From: Zygnema circumcarinatum
Taxonomy: Eukaryota; Streptophyta; Zygnematophyceae; Zygnematales; Zygnemataceae
Reading direction: 5' to 3'
Length of the DNA: 64,000 nt
Assembly: GCA_037447605.1 (NCBI GenBank)
Contig: CM074804.1
Coordinates: 4,264,007-4,328,006 of the forward strand
Positions 10,484-21,317 of this stretch are shown here, piece after piece; position 1 is the first letter of the stretch, and each line of letters starts with the position of its first letter. The position numbers and the translations under genes were made by a program. The notes under the pieces were generated by a model. That model was not told the origin of the DNA, searched no databases, and worked only from the letters and a program-made list of their open reading frames with translations.

Positions 10484-13400
10484 ATGGCTGTCGCCTTGAG
10501 AGCGGCTCCTCTACAACACCATGCTGCAGACTTGAGGCTGAGAAGAGCATCAAAATCTTCCGCATGCCGCCATGGCTTCTTCCGAACGAGGGATACGCTG
10601 CCGATGGCTTCGCGCAACAGCTGGAGCGGCAGAAACATCAATGCGTCCGTCACGAAGTCGAGTTCCAACAAGGAGAGCGCGGGCCTGAGATGCAGTGTAG
10701 TAACAAGAGCTGTTTTGAGAGGCGCTGTTTCAGAAGAGGAGCAGACAGGAGAGAACGGAAGTGTACGGGAGCTTTTGGAGTCGGTGAGGGCAGTGATGGG
10801 GAAGGGAGAAGTAGAGGACATGATTTCGTGGAGGAGACGGATACATGCACAGCCTGAGCTTGCCTTTCAGGTAAATGGTTTGATACGTTCTCCTTTTTCT
10901 AGAATTTGTCCCGGAAGTATGTCAGACTATTGGGGATTTATAGTTCTAGAGTGGATATGCAATTGATCCGGGAAAACCTGACCTGCATGTTTTAGGGTTC
11001 CGGAGGCTAGAACGGATTTGAGACGTAGTGGAAAGCGCAAAATGGCCAGCTATATGGAAAGGAGTCTGCTTGAAGGAGGGCTGAAAGATGTTTCTGGAAG
11101 CATGTGGTTGGGTTATGAATACGTCAGGGCAAGGAATTTGGGGAGGAAGGTGAGCTATGATTAGGGTTGGTGTGAGGGTGTTCAATGAGAGCATTGAATC
11201 TCCATTGTCACAAAAAGGAAAAAAGCAGGAAAGAGGAATTCTGGAACGAGCTCGTGAGCGTCTAGTCTCTATTTTTAAGACACGCTAGTGCCTGAAGTGA
11301 AGTGACTTGGCGTGACCGTGAGCGGTATTCCAGGAGCACATGACATCAAGTTTCGTGGCAGAGCTGCTGGAGGAATGGGGCTATACAGTTGAACGCGGCC
11401 TAGGTAGTACAGGAGTAGTCGGTAGTCTCACTGTTGATGGCCCGCGTGCAACCCAGAGGAAGGCCATCATGCTCAGGTAACCTGTTGTTTCTTTTTGGAA
11501 ATCTTCTGTCAAAATATATTTTTTGTTTTGTTGAGCCTCTTGAATCATCCTCTTGGTGGGGGCACGTTGGTGCTTCACGTGGGGGCATAATCGTAAGGAG
11601 TTGTGCTAGGGGTTCCTTCCGAGGAATATCCACTTATATTGTGGTTAGAGTTGATTGTCTGCTTGCTTTCCAGGGCCGACATGGATGCTCTCCCCATCGC
11701 AGAAGCCAACACATTTGAACATCGGTCAAAGAAACAGAACGCTATGCACGCCTGCGGTCATGATGGTGAGAACGCGCAATGGTGCAGAGTTATGAACATT
11801 CTTTCATTATAAGCTTTTGAATACCACCGGAGAGAATATTGATGTTGGATAGAGTTTCAATAGAAGCTGTTCGCTTCTTCAGTGATTCTGAAACTAAAGA
11901 ATCACTGAATTGAGATGGATTCCAGTTTAGAGCATCCTAGCGCCTATGAGGCGCTTGTTTTCATCTTCTGGTTTTGCCCAACATAATTGTCGAACAATAA
12001 AGCAACTCTTCAAACCCTATAATCTAGTAAAACATGTGTGCAGTGCTTAAGTCTTCACTGCAGTGGTGTGGTTAAACCGCAGGTCATACTGCCATGCTCT
12101 TAGGAGCTGCACGTTACCTTGCGGCAACTCGCTGCTTCGAGGGTACTGTTCATCTTGTGTTCCAGGTATCTGCAGTGACTATTTTTCAATCATTCAAGAT
12201 TCGCCTTCCTACAAACGTTTTTCATTTCAGCTCCTGTGTTAATTGAATCTGAACTTAACTTGATTTTAGCTGAAGGCCTGTGGTTTCATGAGCTTGAAGC
12301 ATTAAGGAAAGGAGTCCCAGGCTCAGAAAAGGACCGTGTTTTTTTGTTGTTATGGAAACATTTGACGCGCTTATGAGCAGAGTCCTTTCATAAGCTTCAA
12401 AGTAATGATTTTATCTTGAGCCTTTTTTGAGTCCCCAGCCTGCAGAAGAAGGCACTCCGACAGAGAATGAAGGTGGGCGAACAGGGGGAGGTGCAGCGGC
12501 TATGCTTGAAGATGGGCTTTTGGAAAAATATCCGGTAGAAGCAGCATACGGCTTACATAATTGGTAAAATGACTCCCTTGAAACCCGAAAGCCAAAATCC
12601 GAGACTGATGGAAACTCTGCAAAGTTTTGCTTTCTTTTATCATTGGAAACGCTCTCTCTTGTCAAAGTATGGCATGATTTGACGGAACTTGTGGTAAGTT
12701 GGAACATTATTGCTCATGTTGTTCCTAACTTGGTTTATGTTTACATGTCCAGAACATGATTTTAAATTAACAGTACGTCCAATTAACCAGTGAAGTTGAT
12801 GAACGTGGGAAGATGTAGGCCCGGGCTCCCGGTAGGAAGGTTGGCGGTACACTCGGGACCAGTCATGGCCGGAGTTGACAATTTTGTTATCACGGTCAGT
12901 CTTACTTATTTCCTGAACACCCAACCTGGAAATTTGAAATCATAGATACTATGTTTCCAAAATTTGTGAAAGCTCTAAAATTACTGTAAAAGCTGGCAGG
13001 TGGAAGGTGTTGGATGCCATGCTGCCATGCCCCACATGGGCGGTGGTAGTGATGCAGTCATATGCGGAGCCCAGCTGGTGACAGCCTTGCAGGTTAGCTC
13101 ACTGTTTTGCTGAAATTGAGCTGGTATCCAAAGTATGCTTTAGATATGTGGAAAGAAAACTTATTTAAATGTATGGCGTGGCAGAGTTCTGAATGTAATA
13201 GCGGGTTATGCGGGTCATCATGGGTCAGGCATTGGTGAGTCGAAGGGTGGATCCGCAGGACAGCGCGGTAGTGAGTGTAACGCAGATGCATGCAGGAGAT
13301 GCCTTTAATGTGTTACCTCCGAAGGTGGGTTTTCGGTTCCTTTGGTTTCTGCTTACTTCTGCTTCTTCTAGAAGATCTGGCTTTCGTGATGCTCCTTGTA

Positions 13401-14239
13401 ACATGCTATCGTGGTAATCGGATTTTATATGCAGGTTGTGTTGAAGGGCACTGTTCGATATTTCTCAGAGGCAACTGGGAGGACACTGAAAGAGGGGATG
13501 TTGCAAATGTCACGCAACGTGACAGCTGCTTATGGTTAGTTAGGGCTTAAACTCTTTCCTTCCTCTCCTCCCCCGCCCTTCCTTCCCACACCCCCTCTTC
13601 CCTCACCACCACCCCCTCTCCCCAATTGCCCATACCCTTCATTCCATTTGTTCTGAAAACATAGCATGGAATTAGGGGCCATCTCAATAATGGCGTGCTG
13701 ATGATTTGGAGACCGGGCTGCAGGCTGCACAGCCACACTTGAATTTGTGGACCATTACCCCGCTACGGTTAACACCCGCATGGAAGCAGCCACGTGTGCT
13801 GCAGCTGCATGCGCACTGGTTGGGAAGGAGAATGTGGATTACGACTCCCTTCCTGCCAGTCTGGGCGCTGAAGATTTTGGCTTCATCTTGGAACGTGTGC
13901 CAGGTATTAAATTATTCCGAATACCGCAAGGCGCAAGGGATCATAAAATTTCTGAACAGCTGGTCAATCTCAGAATTTTGGTGACGAGGTCGAGTCTTCA
14001 TCCTGTTTGACTGCTTGATATTTTTGTCGTGTTCTGACGATAAAATCTACACGGGGAATGTTCCAGGCTGCTACGCGTGGATTGGCAACGGGCCCACCGA
14101 TGGCGGCTGTATGCTACATAATCCCAAGTATGTTTCTAGGGTTCGTTTTTGAAACGTGTCAGTGCGCTTTTAGTTTCCAGAATCGTTTGTTGTTTGTTGT
14201 TCAAGATTGTGATCTTAGAAGGTCGTTCTTATACTTGAA

Positions 14240-14271
<32 letters not shown>

Positions 14272-14418
14272 GGAATTCACTACACGTAAAGTTGGGCACT
14301 GTTTTGAATTTGGGAATTGTTCGGTTGCAGATATGATTTTAACGACAACATTCTTCCCCTCGGTGCTGCATATTGGGTGGAGATTGTGCGCATGAAGCTT
14401 CCACCAAGTACTGCATGA
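10484..14418 (+). CDS. IAA-amino acid hydrolase (ILR1/IAR3-like, M20 amidohydrolase)
   Basis: This M20D metallopeptidase-type amidohydrolase releases free auxin from IAA-amino acid conjugates; the family role is established, the substrate here is inferred. Twelve exons give about 507 aa: 10484-10870, 11334-11476, 11674-11765, 12083-12165, 12439-12563, 12819-12894, 13000-13092, 13229-13324, 13435-13534, 13725-13903, 14067-14127, 14331-14418. Diagnostic motifs in order are [40 protein letters not shown] (metal-binding Cys and His), [48 protein letters not shown] and MLHNPKYDFND. The ATG in GCCATGG is the first in frame. The first 85 or so residues are rich in Ser, Arg and Ala and resemble an organellar transit peptide. 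The tail (LPPSTA) lacks the KDEL/HDEL signal of many ER-resident relatives. Confidence 0.94.
14240..14272. repeat. (AC)n microsatellite in the last hydrolase intron
   Basis: A run of about 15 CA dinucleotides, with one interruption, lies between the last two exons of the IAA-amidohydrolase gene. Confidence 0.9.
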
Positions 14419-14881
14419 GTGTTGTACAATCTCTAATTTTTTTTGCAAACACGAGCAACAACAACAACTTTAACGACAACAACAACTACAATTACAGCAA
14501 TGGACCATTTGCCAGCTTTCAAGAATTACAATTGGTACATGTATGTATAATAATTAACCACTTGACAATCTGATTCAGAACAGCGGGGCATTCTGCCTAG
14601 TTTAAGTCGTAGTGTAATATTGTACAATTTAATTATGAGTAGCATCAAAACTATGTGCTATTGAAGTCATTTTATCTGAGTTTGTGAAAGGAAACTTTGT
14701 CAAGCATTCACACGAGTATAAATCGACCACTTTCATGCACAATACCCTTCAAGAACCATTCCCCGCCTAAAATGCTCAAGTATGCAGCGGCTGCTTGATG
14801 TTGGCCAGAAACATTGGCCATTTAAAACAAGATTCAAGGGAATAACAGAATTTGAAATGGAAAGAAAGCAAATTGTGGCAA
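14419..14881. other. convergent 3' intergenic spacer
   Basis: This 463 bp spacer lies between two stop codons on opposite strands, so it holds both 3' UTRs. An AAC/ACG-rich run (14455-14500) is the only notable feature. No gene is seen. Confidence 0.6.
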
Positions 14882-17800
14882 CTATTTGATTATTGCGTTT
14901 GTGATTAACGAAGTACAAGGACCTGAGGAAGTCATAAACGGCACTCCTTGAAAATTGGCGACTCCGTTGACATCAGTTCGAAGATCCTGTGCAAAGAGTA
15001 GTGTTCCCGCTATATGAGCCTTCATGAGGAGAGAGTGAAGCCAAGCATGCCCTATGAAGACAAGCGTCCCCTACTGGGAACCGAATGAATTGAGAAGACT
15101 GAAAGTAACGAACTACAGATTGCATCTACACATTGAAACAGTCCTAAACCGATACCGTTCTTATCAGCATCCCATATAATGAAAAAAGCAACAACAGTAC
15201 AAGAATGCATGATGGGCACTTTCACTATAAATTTCTCCGAAGCTGCAACAGGGTTTTAGGCTGAATTTTGGGTGTCTTACCGGTTGAATCTTTTCAAACT
15301 GCTTCTTCTTTGGGTTCAAGACCTCTTCCGGCTGCCCTTGATGGCTGGAGAGACAGCAACCCACGCAGCAGTATTGAAATCAGAATGGAATTCTCCGAAA
15401 TCAGCCCAATCACTCTATCACATTAGGTGTCAGAGAAACCACCCTCAGGCATACACCAGCGTCCATATATGTTCAATTACTTTCAAAAGAGCAACAATAG
15501 GCATTGGACAGTATGATATGTGGCCACACCCTTCGAAGGAGACTCGTTCCCCAACAGCAGCACCAGGCGGCGGAGCAACAGGTTGGCATTGACTATGATC
15601 CTCATTGGAGGCACATAGCACCTAAAGAAAACCATAAAGAAAGTCAGCCTTAAAAAGCTTGAGAGTAAAAAAGTCCCGCCGATCACCCTTGCTGTTCTCT
15701 TGGAGTGCAGCAACACTTCAGTAACCAAAGGTTGTTCTGCTGCCTTCACTATACGGCCAAGCTAACATAATCACTATTTGCATCATCTGCGCAAGTCAAG
15801 GGTAGACAGGATGGGGGTTCTGCAGATATGCAATAGAAAAAAACTGGGTGGTGCGGCTGTAAGATTGAACATTATGTTATGAAGGAGTAAGTCAAGAGGT
15901 TTGCTTCGAAATTGTTCCAACAATAAAGAAAAGAAATGAATGAGGGAAAATTGAATTGGATTTTTCCCCTCAGAAGCAATCAGGCTTGCAGGTTGGGAAA
16001 AAGCTTGAATTCGAACTAGTTCGTTGCGCCCTAAATTTATTTCAAGGATAGAGGACAAAGCTTGCAAAAGGGCTTGCCCTTCAAACAACAGATCCCACTC
16101 CCTAAAACTCATTCCATTTGAAAGGTTTATTGAGACAGAGATTGTCCTTCAGTGTTGCAAAATTCTGCTGCTTCCATTTGGCCCCATCCGGGAAAAGGAC
16201 ACATACCAGACCTGAAGAAGTCACCTCGCGCACTTTTCCAGCTTTCACATTCGCCAAAACTAGTACCCGCCTTCCCTAAAAGTCCCAAAATCCAGAAAGA
16301 AACGTCCATAAGCCCCACAATCATTCTTTCTTATTTTTTGTCCAAGCCGATCACAAAAAAATGCGCTCGATAGTTCTCTTGTTACACAAAGCTCCTCATC
16401 TATGCTGCTGATTGTACGTTAAGCTAGTCTAAACGTACATACACACGGAGCGCCAGTTAACCCAGTTGTATTAGCATTGTAAATGCGTTTCCTTTAAAAG
16501 GAAGTAAAGGCATGCTTACCAGCATTTCTTCCTCTGTCAAAAACTTGGCAAGCCCGCTTACAACCTGCCTTGTGCCTTGCTGCCCAATATCAATCTCCTC
16601 CACATACAGCCTACCACCCAGTAAACCCAGGTTGCACTCTGCTGAGTTTATAGGCGACACATAAAATGCACCGACGAGGTAAAAGTGAACAGATGCTCAT
16701 CTCATCGGCTTTAATATGATGACTTTGTTTTCTTTGAAAGGAGCAGAGAAACAGGGACATCTTGAAAACAACTATACAATGAGAAATCTAATTCCAAGAT
16801 TTCCACTAAGATTCCCACTATGAAAGGTAGGTGGATGACTGGAACTGAAACCGAGTTTAATTCCTGATTAGGAAAGGCGACAATGAGATAGGACTTCGTG
16901 TGGCTGTGAGAGAAAAGCATACGTGTCAGCACCCGGATGCTTCCAAACTTTCGTAATCTCCCCAACCCGAATGTCCAACATGCTAATGCTTGAATCAACT
17001 TCCTTTTTCTGTGCCTGAGGTTTCTCCTTTTTTTCCTTCTCCTTCTTGTCCTTCTTGCCCTGCATGGGCACCCCCACTCCCCCCACCCCCCCGCCATAAC
17101 TCTATACCTTCCGAAAACTGAAAACAGCACTTGATCGTTCTTAAAGGCTTAGGCATAGTTTCATTACGGCAATTATAGATCAAAAGTTTTGACACTGAGA
17201 CAGCAAGGCATTAGGTCTTGTATTAGAGCAAAATACAAACGTAAATACGCAGATACACGTTAAGAATGAGGCAGACAATATAGGTACATACTCCATCTGA
17301 TGGACCACCATCGGCAGCAGGAGTCTGAGCCGAGGCAGATGGCGATGGGCCATTGGCACTGGGGGCGGCAGGTTGTACGGCTGCCGGAGCTATAGGTTGT
17401 GCAGAAGCAGAAGCGGCTGGAAGTGCCTTGCGAGCATTCTCTGTTGGCGGAGCTTTTGGCAGAGGGAGCTGATAGAAGAAGCAGTTTCGGAGAACTATTG
17501 TTCAGGTCTCTTCAAGCGAGTGAGGCATCTGCCTCACTAACAATTGTGAATACAAGGAAGTGTGTGATACAACGATGAATCCAGTGGGAACGTGGAAGCC
17601 ATGTCTCCTGACCTGCCTACTGGCTCCCCTTTCCCCTCTCGTCTCTTTGAATGACAGGTTTCTATCGTTGAAAAACAACGAGATATTCATTATGCACTTC
17701 GCTTCATCTCAAGGGTTTCACCTACAAGTGTGAGAAGGTGAAGGGATTCACTTACGGGTGGAGAAAACGTGGGTTTCTCAACTGGAATGCGCTCATAGAT

Positions 17801-20398
17801 ATTATCCACGTCACCCTTCATCTGCCGCAAGCAGCAAGCATAGCAGAGAGTGCTGGGCTGCTTAGACACAACGTTAATGACAACGCCCTACACTTCACCG
17901 TTCACCCCAGCTGCAGTGCGGTAAACACGATATGTGAAAACAAACAGACATTTACAATTTGCAGGACATAGTTAAAGACCTGTAATGTTGACCACTCTTC
18001 CACCTTCACTGACATACCTGAATGTAGTCAAACCAGCGGATAAGATTTGATAGGCGCAATCTCTCACTGGATGCTAGCGCCGCCTGTGCGCGTATTCCCA
18101 GCCAAAATGCAACACTCTTTTATAAAAAAATAAATCACGCGACACCCAAACAAATGATCGGATTGTTTGCAACGAAGTATGTAGCTGGCAGGGGCTTGGC
18201 AAGGGACCAAGGACACAAACTGCAGTTGTTAGTACAGAATCATCCCAATTTGGTCAACGATTGACAATTCTGGCAACTCATACGCAAAAGGGTCCGATTA
18301 AGCTGGTAATTTCAGCCGAACTGCAGACTTAAAAACCCTAAAAACCCTCAAAGAAAAAATGCAACTCACAACAGCATCGTGCACAAGGGCGAAGGTCGCA
18401 AGATCAGCGAGCGAGATTTTGGTCCCTGCGCCAACAAGCACTGCCTTAGGCCCCAAATACACGTCTAAGGCCTGCAGCCGTGTAGTCGACATGTCAATTG
18501 TTGTATTGCGCCAGGATAGCCATTGAGAGACCTGCCATACGGGACCAATGGAATCAATTTGTGAGACACGGAAACCATAATGCTCTTTATTGAGTTTGTG
18601 CTGAACCAGGTCGACATGGATCTCATGAAATGGGGACACTATGAAGGGCATTTGAGCGACAGAAAGAGCTGCATCGATGCGACTTCAAAACGAGATAATG
18701 AGCCAGAACAAAATTCAAGTTAGCACTCGCAGCAGCGCGGCAACAACCAACTTCACATGATGTTTCTGCTCCATGGATTTATTTAGATTACCCATAACTC
18801 ATGGTAGACGTTGCAGCTCTAAGGCCTATTCAGCAAAATGTTTCAGCGCAGTCGACTTTAACACGAGTCTGCTTCATATGAGGAGTCCTGTACAGTCCAA
18901 GTTACCGGCAATGGACTTACAAAAAAAAAAACAGAAAACAATCAGGAAAACAACATTGACTAATTGTAAACGCCAGTAGATATCCATTCATCAAACTCTG
19001 CTAACGCATAAAGCATACCTCAGCTTGTGACTTTGCACAGTCGCCCAAAAGCTGAGACGCCAGAGCAGATCCTGATGCAGAAGCAAGTGAACGCGTAATC
19101 GTATTCGCTCCTTTCAACTCTCTTTGAGGGGTCACCATCTCCGGACCTTCCTGATTCAATAGACCAAGAAAAAGTAGAAAACATTGGAGAAGCTTCCTTG
19201 ATGGATGGCATGTTGACGAGAACTACTCTGGCTTCACCCAAGAGAGGGCACACATAAATTCTTAAAAAAGGCCCAGTACACACAATTGATTCCCTAGAAA
19301 CTTCCGAAGTCTGACTGAATTTTTCATTGTGACAAACTTTACGGGAAAGTTTGATATCTTCAAACCCAATTTTCCCAATACAACTAAGTTTTGCATTACA
19401 TACAAAATTTTATGCCTTACTCGAACCCCTCACAGTCGAAATGATTCAACGTTGTATACATTGTCAAAATTTAAATTTCCCGAGATCCATGAGAATATCA
19501 CCCTTAGCAGCTGAATCACATTTTTAAGTCTTGTCCATACATATATACATATATATAAAAGCAAGGCGAACCGACTTGACTTGAACATTACGTGTTTAAA
19601 TTCCCAGATATTCATTCCGAGTGAGCCTTCAAATAATCTAAACCTTGAAGGAATATGTCCTAACCGTACAACTTAAACACGATTCGTTTGGTCAGTTTCG
19701 GGAAACGAACTGCATGCTCATGCAAGACAAGATCGTCCCACAAATGCTGACATCGAGGAGAACGTATTCGTCAAGTTAGACAAGGACCGCAAGAATGAAT
19801 TTTTATCAAAAAGTTACTCGAAGTACTCTTGTTCTCCATAGTGAACGCCTTTTTTTCCAGTTTTCACTTATACGCCTTGAGTTCCATCTGCTCTTGAACA
19901 CATTGAAACCAATAAAGCGGCGTGGTTGAAGGCAAATGAAAAACTTGCAAGGTAAAAACAAATGCAAGTCGCACTTGGGCGATTAAGGACTTTTTACCAT
20001 CGTGCAAACGAAGCATCCGCTCCCTTCACCAGAAAACAAACTCCACCTTTAAGAATATTAAATTCGTGGATGATTCACCTACTAAATTCGTCAAGCATCC
20101 AGCTTTTCAACTTTGCAGAGCACTAGGGCCCACGTGCGCAGACAGACCTGAACTAGAAAAAAAAAAAGGGGGGGGCGCGAAGAAACACGATCCAGCTCCC
20201 CATTCTCAAAATGGCATTTCTGAAGTCCCATCTTCTTACCCGCGTGCTGTCATAATGCAGCTCCAGCTCCAGCTCACTCCTGGCCCTACACCAATTGGCA
20301 ACAAGCAGCACATACTTGGAGCCTCCGTCCACACCCAGGCGGAGAGAGGAGGCCACAGCGGGTGCAGCAGAAGGCTCAACAGCATCCAAAGGTGTCAT
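14882..20398 (-). CDS. AIMP1/Arc1p-like tRNA-binding protein (GST-C-like plus EMAPII OB-fold)
   Basis: This is an aminoacyl-tRNA synthetase cofactor-like protein that binds tRNA and may tether synthetases in the cytosol. Twelve exons: about 20240-20398, 19018-19154, 18370-18531, 18018-18083, 17756-17821, 17292-17468, 16923-17059, 16520-16610, 16207-16275, 15530-15621, 15281-15344, 14882-14986. The N-terminal half resembles a GST C-terminal domain (VGAGTKISLADLATFALVHD, LSNLIRWFDYIQ). A Pro/Ala linker follows, then a Lys-rich tract (GKKDKKEKEKKEK). The C-terminal tRNA-binding OB-fold reads LDIRVGEITKVWKHPGADTL, VVSGLAKFLTEEEML, RVLVLANVKAGKVREVTSSG, VLCASNEDHS, PEEVLNPKKKQFEKIQP and GVPFMTSSGPCTS. 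It matches the free plant OB-fold protein or the tail of plant MetRS. No synthetase domain is attached. An upstream in-frame ATG at 20518 is possible. Confidence 0.88.
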
Positions 20399-21062
20399 GG
20401 AGTCATGGAGCTCAGGAAGACGGGACCCGTGCAGCTCGGAGCAGGTCCAGCAGCCATGGCCGTCCATGGCGCCTCCTTCCCCAACCCTCAAATTCCCTAA
20501 AAGCATCCCATGGGCCATGTCCCTTCAAGAAGCAGCTTCCAAGGTTCGTTCTATGCTCAGCAGTTCCCTAGCTTCCACAGTTACAGTTACGAAACACTGA
20601 ACTGCGGCTGAGCATGGAGTGCAGTCTTAAAGCTGGGAAGAATTTTTGTTCGCCTAGTGTCCCGTTTCGTACGGTCGTACGGACGGAATGGCCGCCCGCG
20701 CGGATCTGCGCGCCAGGCGGCCCTGACGTACGGCGCCACCTCCGCTGCAAACTGTACGGAATTCCAGCTGTGATATCCGTCAGATGCGTTTGGGCCGTCC
20801 GATCGAGAAGAATCCGGGGGATCGCGCGCCACGTAGCACCCGGGTCGGGCCGGTTGGCGCCGCCCGGCCGGCTGCGACTCACGGCGCTGCGCCCACTGTC
20901 CAGGCCCGGCCCTGCCCTGAAAAGAACTGCGCGCACGGGCAGCGCCTGGGCGCCCTCTGATTGGCGGAGGGCGGAGCACCAACAGCTGCAAAGTTTTGGA
21001 GGGGGCGGGGGAGGGAGGGGAGGAGGCGCGCAGTGGCAGGCGCGCTGCCAGGCGGGCGGGCA

Positions 21063-21128
21063 GACGGACGGACGGACGGACGGACGGACGGACGGACGGA
21101 CGGACGGACGGACGGACGGACGGACGGA
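21063..21128. repeat. (CGGA)n tetranucleotide repeat, about 16 copies
   Basis: An uninterrupted GGAC/CGGA run, followed by a shorter GCTT-rich tract (21139-21165). The run gives the false open frames RTDG and RPSV. Confidence 0.95.
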
Positions 21129-21221
21129 CACTGCAGAAAAGCTTGCTTGCTTGCTAGCTTGCACGAAGCCGCCCTGCATGCTCCGGCCACTGAGGCGGGA
21201 AGGCGGCAGAGAGGGAGAGCA

Positions 21222-21261
<40 letters not shown>
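21222..21261. repeat. (GA)n microsatellite in a probable 5' leader
   Basis: About 20 GA dinucleotides lie 60-100 bp upstream of the DUF4057-like ATG. GAGA tracts of this kind are common in plant 5' leaders. Confidence 0.9.
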
Positions 21262-21264
<3 letters not shown>

Positions 21265-21317
21265 AGAGTGCTTGAGAGGGGGAGAGGAAGTGAGGGAGCG
21301 AGGAAGAAAGGGAAGGG

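Larger units (their letters stand above)
20399..21317. promoter_or_regulatory. divergent promoter of the tRNA-binding and DUF4057-like genes, GC-rich
   Basis: About 0.9 kb (0.8 kb if the ATG at 20518 is used) separates two opposed start codons. The middle (20660-21060) is strongly GC-rich and CpG-rich, with several GTACGG words and CCAAT/ATTGG elements. Two simple repeats, (CGGA)n and (GA)n, sit next to the DUF4057-like gene and probably fall in its 5' UTR or core promoter. Confidence 0.55.

Noticed and set aside
10030-10821. 263-codon and other frames made of repeated PSCPHALM
   Set aside because: They are translations of the (CATGAGGG)n array, which keeps every frame open; no protein-like sequence besides the repeat.
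15483-16112. Minus-strand frames between 15.5 and 16.1 kb as exons of the tRNA-binding protein
   Set aside because: The conserved OB-fold sequence passes directly from the exon at 16207-16275 to 15530-15621 in phase, so these frames are intronic.
14882-20398. Methionyl-tRNA synthetase
   Set aside because: The C-terminal OB-fold resembles that of plant MetRS, but no HIGH or KMSKS catalytic domain is present; the N-terminal half is GST-C-like.
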